A DNA stretch of 64,000 bases from NCBI RefSeq assembly GCF_003600155.1, contig NZ_QWLD01000003.1, forward strand, positions 344,364-408,363. The letters run 5' to 3'. A program made the translations under genes and the position numbers. Of this stretch, positions 26,022-34,751 are shown piece by piece (position 1 is the stretch's first letter; every line of letters starts with the position of its first letter). The notes under the pieces were generated by a model, which had not been told where the DNA came from, did not search any database, and saw only the letters and a list, made by a program, of their open reading frames with translations. Source of the stretch: Nesterenkonia muleiensis (GTDB taxonomy: Bacteria; Actinomycetota; Actinomycetes; Actinomycetales; Micrococcaceae).

Positions 26022-27626
26022 TCAGTGGTCCACCAGCACAGCTTCACGCAGGCCCTGCATGGAGCTGTTGGCCATGGCGGTGTATCCGCTGACGCCCTCG
26101 GTCAGAGCGGTGTACTCGTAGCCGGCGAAAAGCCAGATCCAGACCGCCTGCTCCTCGAGGTAGTCGGAGATCTCCTCGTAGATCTCCGCACGGGCCTCTT
26201 CGTCGGTCTCCGCCAGGCCCTGCTCGAAGAGCTCGTCGAGGGCGTCAGAGCGATAGCCGGCGACCTCGTTGAAGTTGCCGTCGGAGCGGAAGTAGCGGCC
26301 GTAGGTGACATCCGGATCGGGGTTGCCGGCGTTGCGGGCCACCGCGAGCGTGAAATCAGCGTCCACCCAGCGGTCCACGTAGGAGCCGGACTCCAGAACT
26401 TCGAGGCTGAGATCGATGCCGACCTGAGCGAGCTGAGCCTGGATGGTCTCGCCTTCGGCCACCGCGGTGGAGTACCCGTCGGACATGACGATGGCGCTAA
26501 GCTCCAGGCCGTCCTCGTAGCCGGCCTCGGCGAGATACTCCTCGGCACGGTCGAGGTCGGGTTCCGGACAGGGCCGGGAGCCGGGGTCACTGAGATGGGC
26601 CGGGGATGTGAAGGGGCCCACGACTTCCCCGGCGCCCATGGCCGCGGAGTCCAGCACCTCCTGACGGTCGATGGTGCATGCCAGAGCACGTCGCACATTG
26701 ACGTCGTCCAGCGGCTCCTCATCGGCGCGCAGCTGCAGTACGTGATAGGTCAGCTGCGGCGTTTCGAGGATCTCGACGCCGGCACCGATGGTGTCGGCGA
26801 CCAACGGGTCATCGAAAGTGGCCATGTGCACGCTGCCGGCCTGCAGGGCGGAGACGATCGCCGACTCGTCGGGGATCACCCGGAATTCGACGGTGTCCAG
26901 CTGCGGACCCTCGCCCCAGTAGTCGGGATTGGCCTCCAGAGTCAGCGAATCGTTGGCGACCCGCTCGCTCAGGCTGAAGGGGCCTGTGCCGTTGGGTTCT
27001 GTCTCCAGCTCCTCGAGATCGGCATCAGCCGGGAGAATCGCGGCGTTGCCCAGTGCCACCTTGGAGAACAGTGCAGTGTCCGGGGTGCTCAGGTTCATCG
27101 TGACGGTGTGGTCATCGGTGGCCTCTATGGACTCGACGCTGGCCAGGTTGGTGGCGGCAGCCGCAGCGGTGTCGGGATCCTGGATGGCTTCGAAGGAGGC
27201 CACCACATCCTCGGCGGTGAGCTCGGTGCCGTCGAAGAAGGTGACGCCCTCGCGCAGGTGGAAAGTGGCGGTCAGGCCGTCGTCACTGATCTCCCAATCC
27301 TCGGCCAGGCCGGGCACCACCTCGAGATCGTGATCCAGCTCGGTGAGCGTGCCGTAGATATTGCGTAGCACATTGGTGGCCTGGAACTGGGTGGCGGTCC
27401 AGGGCAACAGGTTATCGACATCAGTGGTGAGGGCTACCACCAGATCCTGGTCTTCCGCGACGGCAGCCTCCGGGACCTCATCCCCAGACTCGGCTGGCTC
27501 GCTCGAACCGCCGCAGGAGGCCAGGGCCAGCGCTGCGACGGAAAAGACCGCGCAGGCTCTCAGAGCCGCTCCCCTCGGCGAGCGCAGTCGTGACCCTGGG
27601 CGAGGGGTATGGGGTGTGCTGGTCAT
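26022..27626 (-). CDS. Oligopeptide-type solute-binding lipoprotein (SBP family 5)
   Basis: 534 residues. A twin-basic N region, hydrophobic core and LASC lipobox place the lipid-modified cysteine near residue 38. The mature protein is very acidic and follows the family 5 pattern (VVALTTDVDNLLPWT..., then TYHVLQLRADEEPLDDVNVRRALACTIDR). AGGAGG precedes the ATG. It is the first gene of the 11-gene leftward operon, facing an RpiR regulator. Family 5 proteins bind peptides, including murein peptides; the murQ-anmK context suggests muropeptides or anhydro-muropeptides. Confidence 0.93.
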   Translation of the reverse strand: MTSTPHTPRPGSRLRSPRGAALRACAVFSVAALALASCGGSSEPAESGDEVPEAAVAEDQDLVVALTTDVDNLLPWTATQFQATNVLRNIYGTLTELDHDLEVVPGLAEDWEISDDGLTATFHLREGVTFFDGTELTAEDVVASFEAIQDPDTAAAAATNLASVESIEATDDHTVTMNLSTPDTALFSKVALGNAAILPADADLEELETEPNGTGPFSLSERVANDSLTLEANPDYWGEGPQLDTVEFRVIPDESAIVSALQAGSVHMATFDDPLVADTIGAGVEILETPQLTYHVLQLRADEEPLDDVNVRRALACTIDRQEVLDSAAMGAGEVVGPFTSPAHLSDPGSRPCPEPDLDRAEEYLAEAGYEDGLELSAIVMSDGYSTAVAEGETIQAQLAQVGIDLSLEVLESGSYVDRWVDADFTLAVARNAGNPDPDVTYGRYFRSDGNFNEVAGYRSDALDELFEQGLAETDEEARAEIYEEISDYLEEQAVWIWLFAGYEYTALTEGVSGYTAMANSSMQGLREAVLVDH

Positions 27627-27684
27627 GTCGATTCCTCCTGGTGCGGGCGGTGAATGGCGAGAGCACTTATGGTGATGTTAATTA

Positions 27685-27712
27685 TTTACCTTCAATATTG
27701 CAAGTAGGTAAA
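27685..27712. promoter_or_regulatory. Probable RpiR/MurR operator between divergent promoters
   Basis: TTTACCT and AGGTAAA form an inverted repeat with a 14-bp spacer, in an AT-rich island within otherwise GC-rich DNA. It lies 59 bp before the binding-protein gene and 84 bp before the rpiR-type gene, so one site could control both directions. The half-sites on one face of the helix fit a dimeric RpiR protein responding to a sugar phosphate such as MurNAc-6-P. Confidence 0.65.
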
Positions 27713-27795
27713 AAATTTCTTACGTCGATGTTTCGCCGTCTGGGCGGGCACTTATCGTCTCCGACGGCCCAGCTTCGACCGCTAAGGTAGCCGTC

Positions 27796-28695
27796 ATGGA
27801 AATAAATTCCGCACCTACGCCTCAGCCCCGCACCGACGTCACACTGGTGCTGCGCGGGATGATGGACAGCCTGAGGCCTGCTGAGCGGCGTATTGCCGAG
27901 AGCCTGCTCTCGGACCCAGAGAGCTTCTCCCGTTCCTCCATCAAGGAGGTTGCCTCCCGTGCCGGGACCTCCACCACCACAGTGGTGCGCTTCTACAAAC
28001 GCATCGGGTTCACACGGTTCAAGGACCTCTTGCATGACGTGGCCGAGCAGGCGGCACGGGAACGGATGGCATCCAGCGAGTTCCCCGCACAGGCCAGCGA
28101 CATCGACCGTCACGACAGTCTGGGTCAGGTAGTGGCGAAGGTGGCCCGCGATGAGACCCTCTCCATCAGTGACACTGCCAAGGTCCTCGATCTTGACGAA
28201 CTCTCACAAGCGGTCCAGCTGCTGGCCCAGGCGGACCGCATCCACATCTTCGGCATCGGCAGCAGCGCGGTGATCGGTGAGGACCTCCAGCGCAAGATCA
28301 GCCGCATCGGGCGCACCGCCATCGACTGGACTGAGGCGCACACCGCATGGACCGCAGCAGCGGTGGCAGGGCCGCTGGCAACTGCGGTGGCGATCTCCCA
28401 CTCAGGTCGCACCTCCGACACAGTGGAGTTCCTTCGGCTGGCCCGAGCCTCCGGGGCCGCAACCGTCGCCATCACCAATGCGCCGGATTCTCCGCTGGCA
28501 GCAGTGGCCGATGCCGTACTGCGCACCGCCGCCCGTGAGACGGAGTTCCGCTCCGGGGCACTAGGGAGCCGAATCGCCCAGCTCATGGTGATCGACTGCC
28601 TGTTCATCGGACTGGTGCAGACCGACTATGACGCCTCGGTCGACGCCCTGCGCGCCACCTACCAAGCAGTCCGGACCCGCGCCGCCCGCTCCTGA
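27796..28695 (+). CDS. RpiR family regulator, probable MurR-like control of the recycling operon
   Basis: 299 residues. The N-terminal HTH_6 domain (about 12-90) contains SIKEVASRAGTSTTTVVRFYKRIGF. The C-terminal SIS domain (about 125-265) contains IFGIGSSAVIGEDLQ and AISHSGRTSDTVEFL, the sugar-phosphate pocket. In E. coli MurR binds MurNAc-6-P and represses murQP. Divergent from the importer-murQ-anmK operon with a palindrome between them, so it most likely senses MurNAc-6-P or GlcNAc-6-P. Followed after 13 bp by the dipeptidase gene. Confidence 0.88.
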   Translation: MEINSAPTPQPRTDVTLVLRGMMDSLRPAERRIAESLLSDPESFSRSSIKEVASRAGTSTTTVVRFYKRIGFTRFKDLLHDVAEQAARERMASSEFPAQASDIDRHDSLGQVVAKVARDETLSISDTAKVLDLDELSQAVQLLAQADRIHIFGIGSSAVIGEDLQRKISRIGRTAIDWTEAHTAWTAAAVAGPLATAVAISHSGRTSDTVEFLRLARASGAATVAITNAPDSPLAAVADAVLRTAARETEFRSGALGSRIAQLMVIDCLFIGLVQTDYDASVDALRATYQAVRTRAARS

Positions 28696-28708
28696 GTAAG
28701 CTTGATTC

Positions 28709-29716
28709 ATGACGAATGCTGTTCACGTGGCCGCAGAGGTTCTCGCCCATGCCCCAGTGCTCGACGGACACAATGATCTTCCCTGGGCGCTGCGGGAGAA
28801 CTGGAACTATGACATCGCCCAGGCACGGCTTGACACCGGGAATTCTGCACTGCACACAGATATTCCGGCCCTGCGCGCCGGCGGGGTTGGTGCCCAATTC
28901 TGGTCTGTATACGTCTCCTCCTCGCTGGAGAAATCTGCCGCCGTGGCAGCCACCCTGGAACAGATCGACTGTGTGCACCGGCTCATTGCGGCGTTCCCCG
29001 AGGACCTGCAGTTGGCGACCAGCGCAGCTGATGTCGATACGGCGTTGAGAACCGGGCGCATCGCCTCTCTGCTGGGCGCCGAGGGCGGGCACAGCATCGC
29101 CGAATCACTCGCAGTGCTGCGGATGCTGCGGCGCCTGGGGGTGACTTACATGACTCTGACCCATAATGACAACACTTCCTGGGCGGCCTCCGCGACCGGA
29201 GAGCCGACCGAAGGCGGACTGACCGACTTCGGGCGCGAGGTGGTCACAGAGATGAATCGTATAGGCATGCTCGTGGACCTCTCCCACGTTCATGAGCAAA
29301 CCATGCAGGATGCTCTGGACACCTCCACAGTGCCAGTGATCTTCTCCCACTCATCCTGCCGCGGCGTGCACGAGCACCCGCGCAATGTACCCGATACGGT
29401 TCTTGAGCGCCTGTCGGCCAACGGAGGGATACAGATGCTCACGTTTGTGCCGAGGTTCCTCAGCTCCGAGCCTCAGACGGCGGGGATCGACGACGTCGTG
29501 GCCCATATCGAACATGCTCGTGAGGTGGCCGGAGTGAACCATATCGGTCTGGGCGGGGACTTCGACGGCATCCCTGAAGGGCCGGCCGGACTCCGACGAG
29601 TCAGTGACTACCCCGCGATGCTCACCGCCCTGGCCGAACGGAACTGGTCGGCAGCGGATCTTGCCAAGCTGACCTCGCAGAACGCGGTTCGTGTGCTGCA
29701 CGACGCCGGGGTGTGA
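28709..29716 (+). CDS. Membrane dipeptidase (peptidase family M19)
   Basis: 335 residues, no signal peptide. Family M19 motifs are visible: [12 protein letters not shown] (HxD zinc ligands), the bridging Glu in [33 protein letters not shown] and [12 protein letters not shown]19 enzymes hydrolyse dipeptides, including those with a D-residue at the C-terminal side. Co-transcribed with the RpiR regulator, it would split dipeptides freed from muropeptides (for example after L-Ala-D-Glu release), completing the peptide arm of the pathway. Confidence 0.9.
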   Translation: MTNAVHVAAEVLAHAPVLDGHNDLPWALRENWNYDIAQARLDTGNSALHTDIPALRAGGVGAQFWSVYVSSSLEKSAAVAATLEQIDCVHRLIAAFPEDLQLATSAADVDTALRTGRIASLLGAEGGHSIAESLAVLRMLRRLGVTYMTLTHNDNTSWAASATGEPTEGGLTDFGREVVTEMNRIGMLVDLSHVHEQTMQDALDTSTVPVIFSHSSCRGVHEHPRNVPDTVLERLSANGGIQMLTFVPRFLSSEPQTAGIDDVVAHIEHAREVAGVNHIGLGGDFDGIPEGPAGLRRVSDYPAMLTALAERNWSAADLAKLTSQNAVRVLHDAGV

Positions 29717-29805
29717 GGCCTGTCTGATCGGCTGAGGCGCCGACGGCTGGGATGCAGTATCGGCAGTCAAAGGGCAGATGGGGTCCGGTCACTACGCATG
29801 CCAGT

Positions 29806-30801
29806 TTAGGTGCGAACGGTGAGCAGGCGTGCAGGGTTTTCCCGGGTCATCACCTCGACCTGCTCATCGGTGACACCGCGCTGACGAAGCATGGGAAGTA
29901 CACCGTCAGCAAAGTAGGAGTATCCGAACCTACCGTGGGTGTCAACGTTCAGATAGGTCTCCCGCCCGGTCATGTCCAAAGAGATCACCAACTGCCTGGC
30001 CCAGCCTCGTCGGACAAGCTCAGCAAGGGCGTCGGCGCGATCATCGTCCCGCCGTGTATAGAGACGTTTAAGTTCGTTCCCAGGCTCATAGTTCTCCTCC
30101 TCGCGAAGCACGTAGTCGAAGTTCTGCTTGCCGAAGGTGTCGAAGGCAAGCGTGACTCCAGATCGTAAGAGCGGTTCGAGACCGTCGGCGTCGGGACGTA
30201 AATCGACATGTCCCAGGATGACCTGCTCGAGATCGGCCCCAGCCTCAGCCAAGATGTCCACCTGTTCAGCAACCATCGTGCCGAGCGAGCAGTGGGTATA
30301 GATCGGAAGCCCAGTGATCCGGTGAGCTTCCGCAACAGCCTTCAGCTGGCGCTCCTCACCGTCGGTGATCAGATCGAGGCTCGTGCCGATCTCACCGTAT
30401 ATCCCGGCCGGTACGTTCGTGCCAGGTATGGCTTCAGCAGCGCTCACGAACGTCTCGACGAGTTGATCGAGGGACCATGTACGCACTTCCTCGGGCCACC
30501 GCCGTTCGGTGTAGTATCCGAAACCGGCGATCACGTGCAGTCCGGTCGCTTCGGCAATCCGCGCTACCACGTCCCAGGCCGAGGCAGGCATGTAATGTCC
30601 GGAGAGACTGACCAGGCCGCACACGCCCTGACTGCGCAATGTGGATGTCGCACGAACACCAAGATCGAAAGTGTCGTCGCCTTCGCCGCCGCTGAGATAC
30701 GCACCCGGCAGCAAAGAGCTGAGATGCTCGTGCATGAGGACTCGGCCGAGGTCGCCAGTCAACACAGGACCGGAAACAGTAGAGACGGTGGAGAGGTTCA
30801 T
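29806..30801 (-). CDS. Phosphotriesterase-homology (PHP) family metal hydrolase
   Basis: 331 residues, amidohydrolase fold. LMHEH holds the HxH ligands, YGEIGTS carries a Glu where phosphotriesterases have a carboxylated Lys, and THCSLGTM and ILGHVDLRPD give the two later His ligands. The distal Asp lies in ISLDMTGRETY. Glu-bridged homologues (E. coli YhfV/Php, lactonases) often act on lactones or carboxyl esters rather than phosphotriesters. GAAAGGAAA precedes the ATG. It faces the dipeptidase gene tail to tail and stands alone, so no pathway is suggested. Its codon use is less GC-biased than that of its neighbours. Confidence 0.85.
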   Translation of the reverse strand: MNLSTVSTVSGPVLTGDLGRVLMHEHLSSLLPGAYLSGGEGDDTFDLGVRATSTLRSQGVCGLVSLSGHYMPASAWDVVARIAEATGLHVIAGFGYYTERRWPEEVRTWSLDQLVETFVSAAEAIPGTNVPAGIYGEIGTSLDLITDGEERQLKAVAEAHRITGLPIYTHCSLGTMVAEQVDILAEAGADLEQVILGHVDLRPDADGLEPLLRSGVTLAFDTFGKQNFDYVLREEENYEPGNELKRLYTRRDDDRADALAELVRRGWARQLVISLDMTGRETYLNVDTHGRFGYSYFADGVLPMLRQRGVTDEQVEVMTRENPARLLTVRT

Positions 30802-30962
30802 CGATTTCCTTTCATCAAGCTACCTCAACTTACCGCCTCGCATAGATTCATCTACCCAGCAATGACGAACCATATAGGGCGCCCCACCACGCACTGAGCA
30901 GTAGAGGATTTCCTCCGGATGCTGAACCACTCCCGAGAAGCGCTGAGCAAGGCTCTGCGGCC

Positions 30963-31703
30963 CTACTCGGACTCAGCCGGGTCTGCGCCGTCGTCGGGTT
31001 TTTCCCGGCGTCGGCGCAGATGGATAGGAAGCTCCACCTCGATGGTGGAGGTGTCCAGATAACCCTCGGGATCGATGTCGTAGCCTCTGCGGTCCAGCCA
31101 GGCGGTAAACAGCCGGAACAGCCGTTCACAGACCCAGCCCAGCACTATGGCCACCGCGATGCCCACAGCCATGGCGATGAGCATGTTCCCGAAGATCGCC
31201 TCCCCGATCATGCCCAGGCCGACCAGCCATGAGGCCCACAGCAGGGATGCCGCGGCGTCGATCAGCAGGAACCGGCGCAGGGAGAACTGGGTGGACCCGG
31301 CCACGAAGTTGATCGCCACCCGGGCACCGGGGATGAACCGGCCCACGAAGATCACCAGAACCCCGCGCTTGTCGAGCTCGTGCCGGGCCCAGAGCAGCGA
31401 GCTCTGCATGGTCGGTCTGCGCATCCATCGGAAACGGTGGGTGCCGATCCAGCGCCCGAGGTTCCAGGCGATGAAATCCCCGGCCAGCGCACCACCGGCG
31501 GCTACCAGGATCACCCACGGCCAGTTCGGGGTCCCCGGTGAGTCCTGGACGGAGCCCAGCCCGACGATCAGCGCATCAGAGGGCAGCACCGGGAAGAAGC
31601 CATCACCCATGCTGAAGCCGAAGAGCCCAATCAGCGTCCACCAGCCCGAGGCAGCTGTGAGGATCAGCTCGCCGAGCTGATCGAAAAACTCACCGATTCC
31701 CAT
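30963..31703 (-). CDS. DedA family membrane protein
   Basis: 246 residues with the DedA/SNARE-associated (VTT) fold. It includes an FFPVLPSDALIVGLG re-entrant segment, GALAGDFIAWNLGRWIG, and the FVGRFIPGARVAINFVAG motif conserved in DedA proteins. The C-terminal 60 residues are polar and charged. DedA proteins are thought to be proton-coupled lipid (undecaprenyl phosphate or phosphatidylethanolamine) flippases. It is 11 bp after deoA on the same strand. Confidence 0.92.
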   Translation of the reverse strand: MGIGEFFDQLGELILTAASGWWTLIGLFGFSMGDGFFPVLPSDALIVGLGSVQDSPGTPNWPWVILVAAGGALAGDFIAWNLGRWIGTHRFRWMRRPTMQSSLLWARHELDKRGVLVIFVGRFIPGARVAINFVAGSTQFSLRRFLLIDAAASLLWASWLVGLGMIGEAIFGNMLIAMAVGIAVAIVLGWVCERLFRLFTAWLDRRGYDIDPEGYLDTSTIEVELPIHLRRRREKPDDGADPAESE

Positions 31704-31713
31704 TGCTGTGCGG

Positions 31714-33030
31714 TCAGAGGTCCTCGGCGGCGACCCGGGCCTTGATCAATCCGGCGTTTTCCACCACGGCGCCGTCGATGACCTCCACTGCTCCGGACAA
31801 AGCCTCCTGCGCCCGAGGCAGGCGTGACTGGTCATCGGTGCACAGGGTGATCAGCGGCTGACCGGCGGTCACCGTGTCACCGGGCTTGGCATGCAGCCGA
31901 ACCCCGGCCGCGGCCTGGACCGGGTCCTCCTTGCGGGCCCGCCCGGCCCCCAGGCGCCACGCGGCAATGCCCACACCGTAGGCGTCCAACCGGGCGAGGG
32001 TACCGGAGTCTTCTGCGGTGATGGTGTGCTCATGCTGAGGCTTCGGCAAAGGCGCGTCTGGGTCTCCGCCCTGGGCGGCGATCATGGCCCGCCAGGTGTC
32101 CATCGCCTTGCCGTTGCGCAGGTTCTCGACCGGGTCCACATCGGTGATGCCCACCCCGGCCAGCATCTCGCGGGCCAGCTCGACAGTGAGTTCGACGACG
32201 TCGGCCGGGCCGCCCCCGGCCAGCACCTCCATCGATTCCTCGACCTCCACGGCATTGCCGGAGGTCAGTCCCAGCGGAGTGTTCATCTCGGTGAGCAGCG
32301 CAGTGGTCCTCACCCCGGCGTCGGTGCCCAGGGCGACCATGGTCCGGGCGAGTTCGGCGGCGTCGTCGTCGGTCCTCATGAACGCACCGGTGCCGACCTT
32401 GACATCAAGGACCAGGGCGTCAGTGCCCTCCGCGATCTTCTTGGACATGATGGAGCTGGCGATCAGCGGGATGGACTCCACGGTCCCGGTGACATCTCGC
32501 AGGGCGTAGAGCTTCTTATCCGCCGGGGCCAGTCCGGAGCCGGCGGCACAGATCACCGCACCGACGGTGTCCAGCTGGTGCAGGATCTCCTGGTTGCTCA
32601 GTGCGGCGCGCCAGCCGGGGATGGACTCCAGCTTGTCCAGGGTGCCGCCGGTGTGGCCCAGCCCGCGGCCGGAGAGCTGCGGGACCGGCACGCAAAAGGA
32701 GGCCACCAGGGGCGCCAGCGGGAGGGTGATCTTGTCCCCCACTCCCCCGGTGGAGTGCTTATCAGCAGTCAGGCGGCGGCGGCCGTCGCTGCGGGTGAGT
32801 GCGCTGAAGTCCATGCGTTCGCCGCTGTTGATCATCGCGGTGGTCCACTGAGCGGTCTCGGCGCGGCTCATGCCGCGCAGCAGGATCGCCATGGCCAGTG
32901 CGCTCATCTGCTCATCAGCGACTGTGCCCTCCGTGTAGGCGCCGATGAGCCAGCTGATCTGCGCTGACGATAACGTGCCGCCGTCGCGCTTGGTGCGGAT
33001 CAGGTCGACGACGTCGTATGACTGGGTCAA
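31714..33030 (-). CDS. deoA: Thymidine / pyrimidine-nucleoside phosphorylase
   Basis: 438 residues. The KHSTGGVGDKITL phosphate-binding loop, SGRGLGHTGGTLDKLESIPGW signature (split here over positions ~115-135) and LVLDVKVGTGAFM are all present. It phosphorolyses thymidine, and in the pyrimidine-nucleoside subfamily also uridine. The ATG overlaps the stop of cdd (ATGA), so deamination and phosphorolysis of pyrimidine nucleosides are co-expressed. Confidence 0.95.
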   Translation of the reverse strand: MTQSYDVVDLIRTKRDGGTLSSAQISWLIGAYTEGTVADEQMSALAMAILLRGMSRAETAQWTTAMINSGERMDFSALTRSDGRRRLTADKHSTGGVGDKITLPLAPLVASFCVPVPQLSGRGLGHTGGTLDKLESIPGWRAALSNQEILHQLDTVGAVICAAGSGLAPADKKLYALRDVTGTVESIPLIASSIMSKKIAEGTDALVLDVKVGTGAFMRTDDDAAELARTMVALGTDAGVRTTALLTEMNTPLGLTSGNAVEVEESMEVLAGGGPADVVELTVELAREMLAGVGITDVDPVENLRNGKAMDTWRAMIAAQGGDPDAPLPKPQHEHTITAEDSGTLARLDAYGVGIAAWRLGAGRARKEDPVQAAAGVRLHAKPGDTVTAGQPLITLCTDDQSRLPRAQEALSGAVEVIDGAVVENAGLIKARVAAEDL

Positions 33031-33428
33031 GAGGACACCTCTTCTAGATCTTGGGGGCCGAAGGCCTGGGGCAGGATTCCTGCCATGTCTGTGACCCCTT
33101 CCGGGGTGAGGATCTGGAAGTCGGCGGAGGCGAACTCGTTGAGCAGCTGCCGGCAGCGTCCGCAGGGCATGATGGTCTCACCTGCGGCGTTGACACAGGT
33201 GAAGGCCGCGATCTCTCCCCCGCCTGCCAGCTGCAGCTGCCCGACCAGAGTGTTCTCCGCGCACTGGCCCAGCCCGTAAGAAGCGTTCTCCACATTGCAC
33301 CCGGTGATCAGCAGCCCCTGAGCAGTCAGTGCCGCAGCGCCCACCGGGAAGCGGGAGTAGGGTGCATAGGCGTGCCGCATCGCCTGGCGGGCAGCCTCAG
33401 TGAGCATCCCGAAGTCAACATCTGACAT
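33027..33428 (-). CDS. cdd: Cytidine deaminase
   Basis: 133 residues, the short tetrameric type. CNVENASYGLGQCAE gives the first zinc ligand and catalytic Glu; MPCGRCRQLL gives the two other cysteines. It turns cytidine and deoxycytidine into uridine forms for DeoA. First gene of cdd-deoA-dedA. Confidence 0.96.
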   Translation of the reverse strand: MSDVDFGMLTEAARQAMRHAYAPYSRFPVGAAALTAQGLLITGCNVENASYGLGQCAENTLVGQLQLAGGGEIAAFTCVNAAGETIMPCGRCRQLLNEFASADFQILTPEGVTDMAGILPQAFGPQDLEEVSS

Positions 33429-33482
33429 GGGTTCATCCTAATGCGCGGCGGGAGACCAAAGCGCGCAGTGGACAGAGACTGC

Positions 33483-34751
33483 TCACTGCTCCGCAATGCA
33501 GACCTGGGCTACCTCTGTCATGACTTTGACGCCCACGGTGATCGCGCGCTCATCAGGAATGTAGTCCCCGCGGTGCAGGTCGTACTGTTCCCCGCCCGGG
33601 GTCTTGGTGCCTAGGCGGAACATGGAGCCTGGAGCCTCCTGGGTCATCCACCCGAAGTCCTCCCCGCCCATGGACTGCTCCGCCAGGGTCAGCGAGGAGG
33701 GCCCCAGCGCACGCTTGACGGCGATGTCCAGGCGGCGGGTGGCATCCTCATCGTTGACCACCGGAGGCACGCCCCGGACATGGTCCAGGCTGACATCGAC
33801 CCCGTAGGCGGAGGCTGCCTGCTGGACGATGGGCGCCAGCACGCCCCCGGCGTCCTTCCAGGCATCGGCGTCCAGGATGCGCATGGTCCCGTGAAGGGTG
33901 CCCTCTGAGGGGATCGCATTCGCCGCGTTGCCTGCGCTGATATGCCCCCAGACCAGAGAGACCCCGCTGCGCACATCGATCCGCCGGGCCAGGATCGCGG
34001 GCACGCTGGTGACGATGTGCCCCAGTGCGCCGATGACATCCTCGGTCAGGTGCGGGCGTGAGGTGTGCCCGCCGCGGCCGGCGACCTCCACCCGGACCAG
34101 GTCGGAGGCAGAGGTGATCGCCCCGATCCTGGTGCCCACTGCACCGACGGTGAGTTTGGGGTCGCAGTGCAGGGCGAAGATTCTGGGCACATCGCGCAGC
34201 ACGCCCTGTCTGACCATCTCTTGGGCACCACCGGGAAACTGCTCCTCGGCCGGCTGGAAGATGATTCTGATCCGGGCGCTGAGCCCGCTCCCCTGGTCGT
34301 TGCCCCGTTGGGTGTTCAGGTGCTGGAGGGTCCATGCCAGCCCGAGCATCACGGTGGTGTGGATGTCGTGGCCGCAGGAGTGCGCCACCCCCATGTTCTC
34401 CGAGGCGTACTCCAGCCCGGTGGTCTCCACAATCGGCAGTGCGTCGATGTCTCCGCGGAAGGCCGCCGCGATAGGCGCCCCAGAGGGACCCACGTCCACG
34501 TAGCAGCCGGTGGTCTCCGGCAGCAGCACCGGCTCCAGCCCGGCCCTGCGCAGCTGTGCGGCGATCTGCTCGGTGGTGCGCACCTCCTGCCAGGACAACT
34601 CCGGGTGGGCGTGGAGATCACGGCGGAAATCGATCAGATCGTCCTCAAGCTCAGCGACGATCTCCGCTGCGGTCGCCGTCGGTGAGGTGGCCCGGGAGAC
34701 CTCGGCATCGATCCGCACCGTGGTGTCAGCACCGCCATACTCAGAGGACAT
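33483..34751 (-). CDS. M20 family metallo-amidohydrolase
   Basis: 422 residues. Motifs HAHPELSWQE, GDIDALPI, VAHSCGHDIHTT (metal ligand), IIFQPAEEQFPGGA, FALHCDPKL and the late GGEDFG are those of the M20D amidohydrolase branch (IAA-amino acid hydrolase, N-acyl-amino acid deacylase, AbgA). It cleaves an N-acyl amino acid or amide. Its start overlaps the end of the manC-type gene by 11 bp. The specific substrate cannot be told. Confidence 0.9.
   Translation of the reverse strand: MSSEYGGADTTVRIDAEVSRATSPTATAAEIVAELEDDLIDFRRDLHAHPELSWQEVRTTEQIAAQLRRAGLEPVLLPETTGCYVDVGPSGAPIAAAFRGDIDALPIVETTGLEYASENMGVAHSCGHDIHTTVMLGLAWTLQHLNTQRGNDQGSGLSARIRIIFQPAEEQFPGGAQEMVRQGVLRDVPRIFALHCDPKLTVGAVGTRIGAITSASDLVRVEVAGRGGHTSRPHLTEDVIGALGHIVTSVPAILARRIDVRSGVSLVWGHISAGNAANAIPSEGTLHGTMRILDADAWKDAGGVLAPIVQQAASAYGVDVSLDHVRGVPPVVNDEDATRRLDIAVKRALGPSSLTLAEQSMGGEDFGWMTQEAPGSMFRLGTKTPGGEQYDLHRGDYIPDERAITVGVKVMTEVAQVCIAEQ

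Noticed and set aside
25953..27368. 471-residue open frame on the plus strand opposite the family 5 binding protein
   Set aside because: Antisense shadow with no recognisable fold; the minus-strand frame has signal, lipobox and family 5 motifs.
31891..32967. 358-residue open frame opposite deoA
   Set aside because: Antisense shadow; deoA has complete active-site motifs in the other strand.
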